64,000 nt of DNA from Rhizophagus irregularis (taxonomy: Eukaryota > Glomeromycota > Glomeromycetes > Glomerales > Glomeraceae). The notes under the pieces were generated by a model, which worked only from the letters and a program-made list of their open reading frames with translations, was not told the origin of the DNA and searched no databases. The stretch lies in contig NC_089435.1 of the NCBI RefSeq assembly GCF_026210795.1, positions 1,364,001-1,428,000 on the forward strand. The letters run 5' to 3'. This document shows, piece after piece, positions 36,771 through 47,560 of the stretch (position 1 is the first letter of the stretch; each line of letters opens with the position of its first letter). A program made the position numbers and the translations under genes.

Positions 36771-38280
36771 ATCTCATTTACAGTTGTCGATTTTCGTTAT
36801 TTTAAGGCATTTTTATTTTATTTATTTATTTTTTTAACATAACTTAAGTAAACGATATCACATGGAACTTAGTTTATGTAATGTGGACTATTATATACGA
36901 TTTATCTGTTCTTCTAAATAAAACATTATCCATAAAATATTAATAAAAAGCCATAGACGATCTTTTTTAAACCATGGCATAATTTAAGATCTCTTTTTAT
37001 GATCAGTGATAACAAGAAAAACTACTAATTTTTCCCCAAGTTTTTATAAACACAAAATTTAAATACGTTATGACAGAGTACAATTTAATATTAAGCTTAT
37101 ACTAGGTCTATGAATCTTATCAGTATATACTATAGAACTTTTATTCTTAGCGCTTATAAATTAGTACGGATATAAAAATTTATTACATTTTTTGTATTTA
37201 TTCTTTTTTTATATTGAATTACGAACTTTTTGAAATAAAACTAATACCTGAGTACTATGTGTGATGATGTCATGATGGATGGTTGGGGTTCAGATACTAG
37301 CATTTGAGTAGAAATTATAAAATTTTTAAAGAAATCTAAATAACTTATCTTGTACTTATTACTTAGTATAAAAAGTCAATAATTTCAATCGAATCTGGAA
37401 TTTATCATGTACAAGTTGTTGATACAAAAATTGATTTTTGTAATCATTTTATTGATTACATTCTCAATAGTTAAATATTATTAACGTTTCACATTGTAAA
37501 AGAATCATTAATTGTTCCGATCCTAAATCTGATAAATCCATTGAAGTCGGATATCCATATCCGATTTTTAAGGCGGGTGAATCCAAAAAATAGTTTACAA
37601 CATTGTATTTCATTTTATAACTTTTGAATAATTCCCAGATATAACTTGTAAAAAAATTATCAAAAGTTTGGTGGTGCGAGACTTAATTTTTGTTCTATTT
37701 TTAATAAGAAACATTATTTAACGTTTCTTGTGTTTTTTTTTTTGTAGATTTCGGTTTATTATTTCCTTAATATTGTGCATGATTTCATCAAAATCCCTAA
37801 TTCCACTCGTTTAATTCAAAAAATTTTTTAACATCTGCTAGAACGCCAATATTGGTAATTTTTTTTTTAATATATAATCTACAAATTATGAATTAATCGA
37901 CAAAATATTTTTTTTTCTTTTAGAAAAAAAAAGGTTGTGATTATCAAACTTATTCTCAAAGTTCATAGGACGAAATAAATGATTGTAAAATCATAGAACA
38001 AATATTATGTAGGGTATGCGTATGATATTCTTGAGAAATAATTATATATTCGAATCTCAAATTAAGCTATATTTTTTTTACATCTCATTTAAGTTTATAT
38101 TCAGTATTTTGAATGGTAATACAGCATCATATACATCTATCAGCAATTAGACGTTAACACGCTAATAAAACATTTTGATAAGTTACCTTTGAAGAACTTT
38201 TGATCTATTCTCATGTCAAATTTTCTAGAATTCAACTTGCAAAATAGGAATTGAATAAATTAAATATTAAATAGTTATTG
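36771..38280. other. Duplicated intergenic spacer, unit 1
   Basis: Blocks near 36840-37260 and 38180-38270 recur after the genes at 38888 and 48462. Around 37580-37650 a short relic (AGTTTACAACATTGTATTTC) matches the LQHC part of the BTB-TLDc gene. No intact gene is seen. Confidence 0.6.
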
Positions 38281-38289
38281 GATGAGGGA

Positions 38290-38434
38290 GGACCCCGAAA
38301 TATACATAAAAAGGTTAGGTTCAAGTTTGAATTCTAACCAAAATTAACATAATTCCGGCACTGAAAAAATGCGTACAGCTAATAGTAAATTTTTTGGCCA
38401 CCACCTTACCTCTGAATATATATTTCGGGGTCTT
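38290..38434. mobile_element. 145-bp MITE, 9-bp duplication GATGAGGGA
   Basis: GGACCCCGAAATATA and its near-inverse TATATTTCGGGGTCT form the ends. GATGAGGGA is repeated at 38281-38289 and 38435-38443. A 9-bp duplication points to a Mutator-type origin. It sits inside an older hairpin: AGTTATTGGAT (left) pairs with ATCCAATAACT near 38476-38486. Confidence 0.75.
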
Positions 38435-38887
38435 GATGAGGGAAAAGAGATATCGGTCTTCGGCTGATATCCTCTATCCAATAACTGAGGATTAGTTCGG
38501 TCATTAGGAATACTGCGGTGATCAATAGGAATTAATTCTACTAATAACGATTTCAATATTGGATGTTATAAAAATATCGGCCATTAAAATCCTAATCGAC
38601 TGAATAATAATATTTTTTATGGATGATAAAACTTTGGCAAAAAATATTTATTTGAAATTTTTTATCTTAATGGAAAGAATAAAATTATATTGAGATACTC
38701 GACATATTTTTGATAAAATTCAAAATCTGCAATGATGTTCAGATTATGATATTTCCTTGAGTAACACAAACTATCCTGTACGTTGTTTCAGATCAACAAG
38801 TTGCAGCAGCAATTATATAAGGCTAACAATTCAAAAAAATTGCTAATCCTTATCCTTTTCAATTTCTTTTTTGAATTTTATTAAATC

Positions 38888-40393
38888 ATGAATAATAATA
38901 ATTTTTTAACGAAATTATCACAAAATTTACTTGATATTTTAAATGATGAAGAATATTATGATGTTACTATTGAAGTTGGTGGAGACCCTTATATAAAAAT
39001 ATTTCGTGCTCACATGGTTATCTTACATTATCGTTCTAATTATTTAAGAAGAATTTTGTCAACCAATAAAAAGAAACATGATGGAACTTTGGTACATATA
39101 AAATTACCAAATATTTTACCTGAAATTTTTCAAATAATATTAAGGTAAGAATTAAGAAAAAATTGAATTTTAATTACAAAAATGATTCTATATAATAAAG
39201 TATTTTTTTTTATTTTTTTAAAAAAAATCTACACTTTTTATTTTAGATATATTTATGGTGGAAAAATTTCTTTAGAGGAATATGATATTTCGGATATTAT
39301 TAAAATCTTAGTTGCTGGAAGTGAACTTGGTCTCCAAGAATTAATCACTTATTTACAATCCTTTTTGGTTGAAAATAAGGCAAATTGGATGGAACAAAAT
39401 TTTGATTTGATATATAAAACAAGTTTTGAGAACGATTCTTTCTTGGAACTTCAAAAATTTTGTACTGATTTAACGTCGAAAGAACCAGTTAAGATATTTA
39501 AATCTCTAAATTTTTCTTCAATTTCGGAAAAACTTTTGGTTTCACTTATTCAAAGTGATAATCTTCAAATGGATGAAATTCAAATATGGGAAGATGTACT
39601 TAGATGGGGACTTGTTCAAAATCCAGAACTTCCTTCTGATCCTACAAACTTTTCAAAGGAAGATTTTAATGCTTTGAAAAATAGTTTACAACATTGCGTT
39701 CCACATATTAGATTCTATAATTTAACTTTTAAAGAATTTTCAGACAAAGTGTTACCCTATAAAAAAATTTTACCAAAAGAGTTATATAAAGATTTATTAA
39801 AATATTCTTTGGATCCCAATAACCAATCAATTAAAACATCAAAACCTCGTATTACTACTAAAGAAATTAATATTGATTCCAAAATCATTACAATTCAACA
39901 TTCCGAATTAATCTCAAAATGGATCGATAGATTAGAAAATTCGGATGAGATAAAAGATACTTACAACTTCAAATTGTTACTTCGTGGAACTCGTGATGGA
40001 TTTGCAACTAAAAAATTTCATGAAATCTGTGATAATCAATCTCGCACTGTTACAATAATTAAAGTGAAACATAGTGAAGAAATTCTTGGTGGATATAATC
40101 CAATTGAATGGAAATCTGATGGTTCTTATGCCACTACTAAAGATAGTTTTATATTCTCTTTTAAGAATAGGGACGACTTGCAAAATTATATTTTAAGTCG
40201 CGTGGAAAATGAAGGACATGCTACATATAATAATTATGGCTTTGGTCCATCATTTGGTATCGATCTTGTTCTTTATGGATACGGTGGTAAATGCTGTAAG
40301 GTGGCTTACGAAAAAAAAATTAGAGAATCTACTAGTAAACTTCCTGGTTTATTTTCTGTGGAAGAATATGAAATATTTCAAATTATAGAATAA
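38888..40393 (+). CDS. BTB-BACK-TLDc protein, unit 2
   Basis: Exon 1 38888-39144, intron 39145-39246 (GTAAGA...TTTTAG), exon 2 39247-40393; 467 residues. Residues ~10-85 are a BTB/POZ domain (YYDVTIEVG, FRAHMVILHYRS, PEIFQIILRYIYGG), ~95-230 a BACK-type helical region (LLVSLIQSDNLQMDEIQIWE, WGLVQNP), and ~265-467 a TLDc domain (ISKWIDR, FKLLLRGTRDGF, FHEICDNQSRTVTIIKV, DSFIFSFKN, GPSFGIDLVLYG). BTB-BACK proteins commonly act as Cullin-3 substrate adaptors and TLDc binds V-ATPase in other systems; the function here is unknown. Start and splice sites are identical in the paralogue at 48462. Confidence 0.92.
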
Positions 40394-41194
40394 ATATATT
40401 AGCAGTTGTCGATTTTGGTTATTTTAAAGTATTTTATTTTATTTTTTATTTTTTTAAATGCACCTTAAGATCAGTAATATCACACGGAATCTAGTTTGTA
40501 TAACGGAAACTATTGTATATGATTCTAACTTTTAATAGACTTTTTATCTACTCATTTAAGTAAATATTATCTGTAAAAATTATCAATAAAAAGTCACGGA
40601 CGATCTTTGGAACCGTTGTTTAATTTAAGATCCCTTTTTATTATCAGTGATAGGAAGGTTATTAATTTTTTTCCAAGTTTATAAATACAAAATTTCAAAT
40701 ACACTATGGCGAAGTATAATTATAATGACTTGTAAAAAAAAAAATTCTTATGGAAAAAAAGTTGTAATGATTAAATTAATTTTTTAAGCTTATACTAGAC
40801 CTATGAATCTTATCAGTATATACTGTAGGACATTTATTGATATCCATTACCTTAGTGCTTATAAATTAGTACAGATATAAAAATTACTGCATTTTGTAAT
40901 TATTCTTCTCTTTATATTGAATTACAAACTTTTGAAATAAAACCATTATAATTAGTACCATTACTGCGTGTGACGATGGATTGTGAATAATATCCAGGTT
41001 CAGGGTATTATCCAGAAATAGAAACAATAACAATTTAAGGAAATCTAAAATAACTTATCCCGTGATTTTAAATATAATAAATGTAATAATTTCAATCGAA
41101 TCTGAAATTTATCATGTGCAAGTTACCGATAATTTTTAGACCATTTTATTGATTACGTTTCCAATGGCATTATACTTCGTAAAAGAAATATTAA
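40394..41194. other. Duplicated spacer, unit 2 (left of LTR element)
   Basis: Homologous to the spacers after 36770 and 49966 (for example CTATGAATCTTATCAGTATA at 40800 and 37110). The LTR element interrupts it at 41195. Confidence 0.7.
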
Positions 41195-41198
41195 GTGT

Positions 41199-41854
41199 TG
41201 TAACACCTGAGCCCATAGAGAATTATGTTTGCCACCTCAGGTATTAACAAAATGACTCTTTATTAATAATATAAATAAATACAATAATATGCTTGGTTTA
41301 ATAACATTAAATGCTAAAATAAATAATTCAAAACAAAATTCGTCCGATTTTCTCTCTTTTCCAAAAGTTGATCTTCACGCCCTTTTATGTTTGTTTTTGT
41401 GTAACTAAATTCGTAATTTCGATTCATGGATTTAAATTATTAAAGTATTTCCATTGTTTTAAAGTATTTCCATTATCTTAATTTTGTATCCATTTGATCA
41501 TCATAAACTCCTGAATTATGATTTATAATATTAACGTAGATATCAACAAATTAATCACTTGACACCTCAGATCACTTGATTTCATTCAATTTAGTATCTT
41601 TCGGATCTTCATTTATCCCTAAATCTCGTGACTAATAGTTTAAGGTCATCACGGACCAATTACCTTGATCCATGTGATTATTAGTTTAACGACTTCTCGG
41701 TCCAATTATCCTTGATTCTCATGACTAATAGTTTAACGACTTTTCGGTCCAATCAAAATAAAAATAAAAATAAGTTAAAATTTTATACACTAAGACTAAA
41801 TGTAATACTGCGCCTCACAATTAATAAATTTACTAGATATACTACGGCATTACA
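41199..41854 (-). repeat. 3' LTR (656 bp)
   Basis: Identical by eye to 46497-47152. TGTAA/TTACA terminal inverted repeat. Contains three related AATAGTTTAACGACTTYTCG-type units near 41640, 41690 and 41730. Confidence 0.9.
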
Positions 41855-41868
41855 ACTATCCCCCACAT
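41855..41868 (-). promoter_or_regulatory. Polypurine tract candidate
   Basis: On the minus strand ATGTGGGGGATAGT lies directly against the 3' LTR, the position expected for the plus-strand primer. Confidence 0.6.
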
Positions 41869-41897
41869 AAAAATTTAATGCCCTCATTAAATTTATT

Positions 41898-41959
41898 CTA
41901 AGAATCGAACTCGTGTCTCGAAGTGGTAGGTGCGAATTATACCACTAAATCAAGCATGC
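41898..41959 (-). tRNA. tRNA-Gly-like relic (decayed)
   Basis: On the minus strand: acceptor 5' GCATGCT, D-arm ATTTAGTGGTATAATT, anticodon loop CTACCAC (ACC, from Gly GCC), then T-arm GTTCGATTCTTAGA. The anticodon stem is about 1 nt short and poorly paired, and the 3' acceptor strand is replaced, so it cannot be a working tRNA. The expected partner of GCATGCT is AGCATGC, which is exactly the acceptor sequence implied by the element's primer-binding site at 46478-46494. Confidence 0.4.
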
Positions 41960-42135
41960 ATTGTCACTTGACTCAGCTGCGTTTTAAATATTCCTTTTTG
42001 CTGCGTCTACATCTGCGGTTTATCATGTGTTTGTTAAATCTACGGTTTTCCTGTACCGGATTTCACTTCGGTCTTTCTTAGGAAATTTTCATTAGTTTTT
42101 CCTATTTTCGAAAATTATTTTTATGTCATGTGATT

Positions 42136-45100
42136 TTATTTCACATGATTATAAATTATCTTTATTTTTCTAAGTCCATTGATATTATCCTGATAATCCT
42201 GACTATCATAATCATATTGGTCATATTGGTCATTATAATTATCATATTCCACTACATTGAATCCTCGATTATTGTTTTGGTGGTTTGGTGGTCTGTTATA
42301 GTTATTTGGTCTTCCATTATAGTTATTTGATCTTCTATTATAATTTTGATTATTTGGTCTTCCATAGTTTCTTTGACCATTATTTACCCTACATTCATTT
42401 GCATAATGTCCTGATTGTTTACAATTATAACATGCTCGAGGTGGTGGTCCTTGTCTATTATTATTGTTTGGTGGTCTCTTTTGCCCTCCAAGTTGATTTA
42501 CTAGTTTTACCTCTAATTTTTTAAACATGTCGGCAAGGTCATCCTCATAATTTTTCTCCAATGGTTTTTCAAATATATTCTTTGGCTTGTCATCTTGTAT
42601 ATCGATTCCTTTTCTTTGGGTACTAACTGATATACCACGTGTCTTTCTTATTAATTCATTAGTAGCTTCCTCCTCTCTTCTTGCTGTATTCACTGCATCA
42701 TTTAAATTTGCTGGGTTTTGTCTTCTGACTTGATATCCCAATGTTGGTGTTAATCCTTCGATATAATTATCCACTTGTAATTCATCGTCTAATGCATGGC
42801 CTCTGGTAGCTATCCTTAATATTTGTCTAAACCTTATCGTATATGCCTCAACATTTTCATTTACTCCTTGTGTTATTTTCCTTAATTCTAACATTTTCCT
42901 TTTTCTAACATCTTCCCTGGTAAATCTTTGTTTAATCCTATGTTTTAAATCATTATCATTATCGTTATCTTGCCAATTTACCAAATGACCATTGTTTGCT
43001 TCCTTCTTTTCATTATACCATTGTGCTGCTGCACCTTTTAAACAGGTAGCTGCCATTGCTGCTTGTCTAGCTCCATTTGCTCCTGCTGCTTTTCCTATAG
43101 CAGTAAATGCTGTTTCAAATTGTCTTACCCAATCGTTTACGTCTTCTTCTTCCTTTCCATAAAATTGTGGCATACTAATTATTCCTCCAGCTACATTTCC
43201 TGCATCCTCAATTGCGTTTGCTAATGGGTTGGCTGCGACTAATCCAGCCCAATTACCTCCTATATCATGTCCTGTTGCTGCTAGTAAAGCCGCTCTAAAA
43301 TCTTCCCTTACTTCAGCTCTTGTTGCTCCCATAATTATTGGTACTATTGGTGGGATTGGTGGTATCGGTGGTGTTAAAGGTGTTTCAAATAAATTTTCTA
43401 TATTATAATCAGATATTTCACTTTTATCCTCAGAATTTGATTCTGAACTTTCACTTGAGTCAAAACCAGGTCTATTTATAATGTTTTCTTCATAAGGTTC
43501 TTCAAAATTTTCATTGCTATTGGTATCATTTGGATTTAAAATTTCTCCATCTTTTCCAGATCCATCTGATTCTTTTTCAGATTCATTTCCACTACTTTTA
43601 CTATCCTCAATTCTAGCTTGTTGTTTTAGAAATTTATCCAATATCCGTTTTAAATTTTTCTCCAAATCATTTTTATTTCCTTGGAATATTTCAATAAATT
43701 CTTGATCCAATATTTCTCCATCAGTATATCCCATACTGATTAACCTTAATAACTCTCCATCAGTTATTTCTATTTTATTATCATCACATATTTGTTTTAA
43801 TCTTTTGACCCTGATATCAATTTCATTTTCGTCATTCTCACAATCCCTACACTTGGTTTTTCCTTCGTCAAATTTATTGTTCATCCATCTTATTCCACAT
43901 TCATTACAAAATGTGGTATTTTCATTTATCCATTCATATAATTTTATCCTTAATTCTTTGTCATTCGTATCCATTTCCTGGAAATATTTTTCCATAAATT
44001 CTGTTGTTAATATCATACTATTGCTTATCCTGAATTTTCTTATTCTCTCTATTTCTGACACATTTAATTCGTATCCTAGTTTTTCTAAGTCATCCTTTAA
44101 TTCTAATAATTCTTTTTGTTCACAATTTTTACATTGTCCAATGTCTGCTATCATATCAGGTAACTTTCTATTCTTACAATTTCCACATATTAATGTTTCT
44201 TTTGTTAACCATTCATTTATTTCATCTTTTAATTTTTCATCACTTAGTCTCATTAATTCGAAAAATGTACCTAAAAAGTCCTCTGTTAATATCAATTCTA
44301 TCCTTATCCTTAGGTCCCACATTCTTTGTATATCTTTGTCGGTGAACCTTCCACCCATTTCTTCAATTTTTCTTTTTAATGATTCCACTGTCCATTCGAC
44401 ATCATCCTCTATTTTTATTTCATAATGTATACTACCATCACTGTCCTCTAATTCATAACTTTCAGGACTATCACTTTCTGGGTCCTCAGGTTCCCTTGTA
44501 AATTGTTTGGTGTCAATAAATCTTTGTCTTACTTTCTGTATCAATCTCTTCCATGCATCCTTTCCTTCTTGAGTGAATGCCTCACATCTATTCTGGTGTT
44601 CTATCTGGAGTATTAATTCAACTACCTTTTCACTCCTCAACAGATCTTCTGTTTCTTCATATAATAAATCCCTGAATAACTTTATTGCTAACTTCTTAAC
44701 ATGTATTGCTTTCATTTCATTTTCCAATATCGTGTTATAACAATCCCAAAATTTTTGAAATCTATTTTCAACATCCCAATCTTCTAAAATGTATCCATGT
44801 TTCATTATTTCTGGACATCCTATCAATCGATCAAATACTTCATTTTCCAAGTTTCCTTCAATACAATCCCTTACAATTACTACAATTATTATTCTCAATC
44901 CTTTTTCCTTCATTTTTGGTTGTTGTCTGTACCTTATTGATTCAATTATTCTATCTACTATATTCCTACATTTTCCTTTATGTATTGTATCCTCCCTTTC
45001 TCTATTGTCCATACTTAATAAATTCAATAATTCTTTATGTGTTACATTATTGTACATTAGTATTGTATCCTCGAATTTAAATAAAGCATCCCAAAATTTC

Positions 45101-45237
45101 TTGAATGCTGCTGATACTTCTCTTTCTATTGGATTACATATTTCACATGCTAAACATTCCTCTGGTTCTATCACTCCTAGGTCATGTTCTTGTTTATGGT
45201 TTATATATTCAGCGTTCCAAACATGGTACCATTCCAT
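42136..45237 (-). CDS. gag: Retrotransposon Gag polyprotein
   Basis: Single 1033-residue ORF. Residues ~1-340 are charged and helical, with two zinc-ribbon-like motifs: CGNCKN...CKNCE (~345) and CNECG...CRDCE (~445). An acidic Ser/Asp/Glu linker with a Pro-Ile run (PPIPPIPPIV) follows. The capsid-type retrotransposon gag domain is at ~690-870 (FYGKEEEDVNDWVRQFETAF, AAQWYNEKK, FTREDVRKRKMLELRKITQG, VDNYIEGLTP), and a CCHC knuckle (CYNCKQSGHYANEC) lies near 934-948 with an Asn/Arg-rich tail. Ty3-type gag is the nearest match. Gag packages element RNA into particles. The frame ends in a clean stop with no downstream pol and no overlapping frame, so this is a genuine gag-only gene, longer than most Ty3 gags. 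Confidence 0.9.
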   Translation of the reverse strand: MEWYHVWNAEYINHKQEHDLGVIEPEECLACEICNPIEREVSAAFKKFWDALFKFEDTILMYNNVTHKELLNLLSMDNREREDTIHKGKCRNIVDRIIESIRYRQQPKMKEKGLRIIIVVIVRDCIEGNLENEVFDRLIGCPEIMKHGYILEDWDVENRFQKFWDCYNTILENEMKAIHVKKLAIKLFRDLLYEETEDLLRSEKVVELILQIEHQNRCEAFTQEGKDAWKRLIQKVRQRFIDTKQFTREPEDPESDSPESYELEDSDGSIHYEIKIEDDVEWTVESLKRKIEEMGGRFTDKDIQRMWDLRIRIELILTEDFLGTFFELMRLSDEKLKDEINEWLTKETLICGNCKNRKLPDMIADIGQCKNCEQKELLELKDDLEKLGYELNVSEIERIRKFRISNSMILTTEFMEKYFQEMDTNDKELRIKLYEWINENTTFCNECGIRWMNNKFDEGKTKCRDCENDENEIDIRVKRLKQICDDNKIEITDGELLRLISMGYTDGEILDQEFIEIFQGNKNDLEKNLKRILDKFLKQQARIEDSKSSGNESEKESDGSGKDGEILNPNDTNSNENFEEPYEENIINRPGFDSSESSESNSEDKSEISDYNIENLFETPLTPPIPPIPPIVPIIMGATRAEVREDFRAALLAATGHDIGGNWAGLVAANPLANAIEDAGNVAGGIISMPQFYGKEEEDVNDWVRQFETAFTAIGKAAGANGARQAAMAATCLKGAAAQWYNEKKEANNGHLVNWQDNDNDNDLKHRIKQRFTREDVRKRKMLELRKITQGVNENVEAYTIRFRQILRIATRGHALDDELQVDNYIEGLTPTLGYQVRRQNPANLNDAVNTARREEEATNELIRKTRGISVSTQRKGIDIQDDKPKNIFEKPLEKNYEDDLADMFKKLEVKLVNQLGGQKRPPNNNNRQGPPPRACYNCKQSGHYANECRVNNGQRNYGRPNNQNYNRRSNNYNGRPNNYNRPPNHQNNNRGFNVVEYDNYNDQYDQYDYDSQDYQDNINGLRKIKIIYNHVK

Positions 45238-45759
45238 TTTAATAAAATTCTCTAAAAATTTTCACATCTTTTACTTTTTATCCTTCTTTTATATTTTATT
45301 TGACCTATACTGGGCTTGCCTTTACCTCATTTGTTCATTACTGAGTATGGTAGTTTACAGGTTTGTACAAATAAATTTATATTCCATAAAATTTTCCAAC
45401 CTAAGGTTGAAGTGTGAATCCATATTTGATTTGTCCGATTATTTGTTGTATTTCCAAGACTGATGTATCTTTCCTCGGTGTCAACAATTCATTTAATAAG
45501 TGGGAGATTCAAATCTCCCTCTTTCATATGCTCCTACTACGCCTCTAATTCTATCATATCCTAAAATTTACTGTGCTTTGATAATCTTTAATTAATAATC
45601 TCGACACCTGTATTGACATTTTATATAATTTTACTACGCTACAAAATCTCTTATCATTTATATCCTTATTAATTTTTAATAACTTTCCTTGAATATATTT
45701 GTCCAGCAAACATTATTTTAATTTTTGTTAACGTTAATCATGATTTTTCTTGGGTACCC

Positions 45760-45906
45760 TCACACAGAATTGTTTTTGAAAGTTCACACAGAACTATTCT
45801 CAATTGATCACACAGAATACCTCAATTGAGTTCACACAGAAAAAGCTCACACAGAACTATTCTCAATTGATCACACAGAAAACCTCAATTGAGTTCACAC
45901 AGAATT
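45760..45906 (-). repeat. TTCTGTGTGA repeats in the retrotransposon leader
   Basis: Seven copies of CACACAGAA (plus strand) occur between 45761 and 45905. A 63-bp tandem duplication covers most of them (starting at 45785 and 45848), with CTCAATTGAT/CTCAATTGAG inverted motifs between. They lie in the 5' untranslated leader between LTR and gag. A packaging or regulatory role is possible but unproven. Confidence 0.7.
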
Positions 45907-46477
45907 ACCCTACCATCGTATTTATAGTGTCGGTTTTTGGGTACACTTTTTATCCTTAACTTAACCTCAATTATTTATAAAAATTATTTTTAATCCTTAA
46001 TTCATGGAACTTATTTACAATATTCTATTAAAACCCCTTCTAACTTGATTAGCCTCGCATTTCCCTTGATAATCAATTACTACCATACATATTTGGTTCA
46101 TATGTATGAAAATTATTATAATAATAATTTTTCATTGACTTATCAGCCGGTGGTCAAGTTAGATCAAAAATTTAATTTTTAACATTATCTCTTTATACAT
46201 TTATGGTCATACTCACCCAAATTAATACCTTTTACCTTGGTAACCATTATTTTCACGTATCCTTTAAAATATTTAACTTTATTTTATTAAAATTTAACGT
46301 TAATACACCTTAAATTCTTTTTTAACCAAGACTTAGAACTTTTAATTTTATAATTCCTTAACTTCGTCGATCCTTTATTTGTAACTTCTAATGATCACGT
46401 GGGGTGATCATTTTCTTTTCTCAGAGATCCTGTACTTATAACCTGTAGTGATCATGTGAGGATGATCACTTTTCCTT

Positions 46478-46494
46478 TCTCAGAGCATGCACCA
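46478..46494 (-). promoter_or_regulatory. tRNA primer-binding site
   Basis: Two bases inside the 5' LTR, the minus strand reads TGGTGCATGCTCTGAGA, complementary to a tRNA 3' end ...TCTCAGAGCATGCACCA. The CCA, discriminator A, 7-nt acceptor strand and start of the T-arm are all in register. Two hairpins (TGATCACGTGGGGTGATCA and TGATCATGTGAGGATGATCA) lie just downstream in the leader. Confidence 0.7.
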
Positions 46495-46496
46495 CT

Positions 46497-47152
46497 TGTA
46501 ACACCTGAGCCCATAGAGAATTATGTTTGCCACCTCAGGTATTAACAAAATGACTCTTTATTAATAATATAAATAAATACAATAATATGCTTGGTTTAAT
46601 AACATTAAATGCTAAAATAAATAATTCAAAACAAAATTCGTCCGATTTTCTCTCTTTTCCAAAAGTTGATCTTCACGCCCTTTTATGTTTGTTTTTGTGT
46701 AACTAAATTCGTAATTTCGATTCATGGATTTAAATTATTAAAGTATTTCCATTGTTTTAAAGTATTTCCATTATCTTAATTTTGTATCCATTTGATCATC
46801 ATAAACTCCTGAATTATGATTTATAATATTAACGTAGATATCAACAAATTAATCACTTGACACCTCAGATCACTTGATTTCATTCAATTTAGTATCTTTC
46901 GGATCTTCATTTATCCCTAAATCTCGTGACTAATAGTTTAAGGTCATCACGGACCAATTACCTTGATCCATGTGATTATTAGTTTAACGACTTCTCGGTC
47001 CAATTATCCTTGATTCTCATGACTAATAGTTTAACGACTTTTCGGTCCAATCAAAATAAAAATAAAAATAAGTTAAAATTTTATACACTAAGACTAAATG
47101 TAATACTGCGCCTCACAATTAATAAATTTACTAGATATACTACGGCATTACA
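46497..47152 (-). repeat. 5' LTR (656 bp)
   Basis: Same length as, and by eye identical to, 41199-41854. Should hold the element promoter; no clear TATA box stands out against the AT-rich background. Confidence 0.9.
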
Positions 47153-47156
47153 GTGT

Positions 47157-47560
47157 TCCGATCCCAAATCCGATAACGTATCCAATATTTTTAGGCGGAT
47201 AGGATCTGATGAACAGTTTACAACATTGTATTCCATTTATTAAATTCTATAATTTAATTTATAATTTAATTTTGAAAATTTTTCAAAGTGTTATCTTGTA
47301 AAAACTTTACCAAATGTATTATAAAAACCTATTAAAATATTTTTTGAATCTCGATAACAACGATTCAAATTAAATGCTCGTATGACTACTAAAAAATTAA
47401 TTTTAATACCGAAATCATCACATCTTAACAATGCTCAAAATGGATCAATAGATTAGGAATTACAGATGAGGCAGGAAATGAATACAATTCAAATTGTGAT
47501 TTTGTGGATCTCATACGTCTAAAAAATTTTATGAAATCTGTGATAGTTAATTAGAAGACT
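47157..47560 (+). pseudogene. Heavily decayed BTB-TLDc relic
   Basis: AACAGTTTACAACATTGTAT and KTLPKCYKNLLKYFLN-like and SKMDQ-like stretches follow the order of the BACK-TLDc gene (LQHCVPHIRFYNL, LPKELYKDLLKYFL, SKWIDR), but with stops and frameshifts throughout. It continues the spacer that the LTR element interrupts and parallels the relic at 37580. Confidence 0.6.

Larger units (their letters stand above)
41199..47152 (-). mobile_element. Complete gag-only LTR retrotransposon, very young
   Basis: Two 656-bp LTRs (41199-41854 and 46497-47152) read as identical by eye, begin TGTAACACC and end GGCATTACA, and are flanked by GTGT (41195-41198, 47153-47156). The paralogous spacer at 37505-37520 supplies the empty site (TTAATTGTTCCGATCC). 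Gag lies on the minus strand, so the 5' LTR is at 46497. The 4.6-kb interior has one gag ORF, a leader with repeats, a primer-binding site and a polypurine tract. It has no protease, reverse transcriptase, RNase H or integrase. It must be mobilised by an autonomous partner, like the TR-GAG elements described in plants. Confidence 0.9.

Noticed and set aside
41898-41959. Functional tRNA-Gly gene
   Set aside because: The anticodon stem is faulty and the 3' acceptor strand is missing; kept only as a relic.
42285-45463. Forward ORFs across the gag region
   Set aside because: Antisense of the 1033-residue gag, which has capsid and zinc-knuckle motifs.
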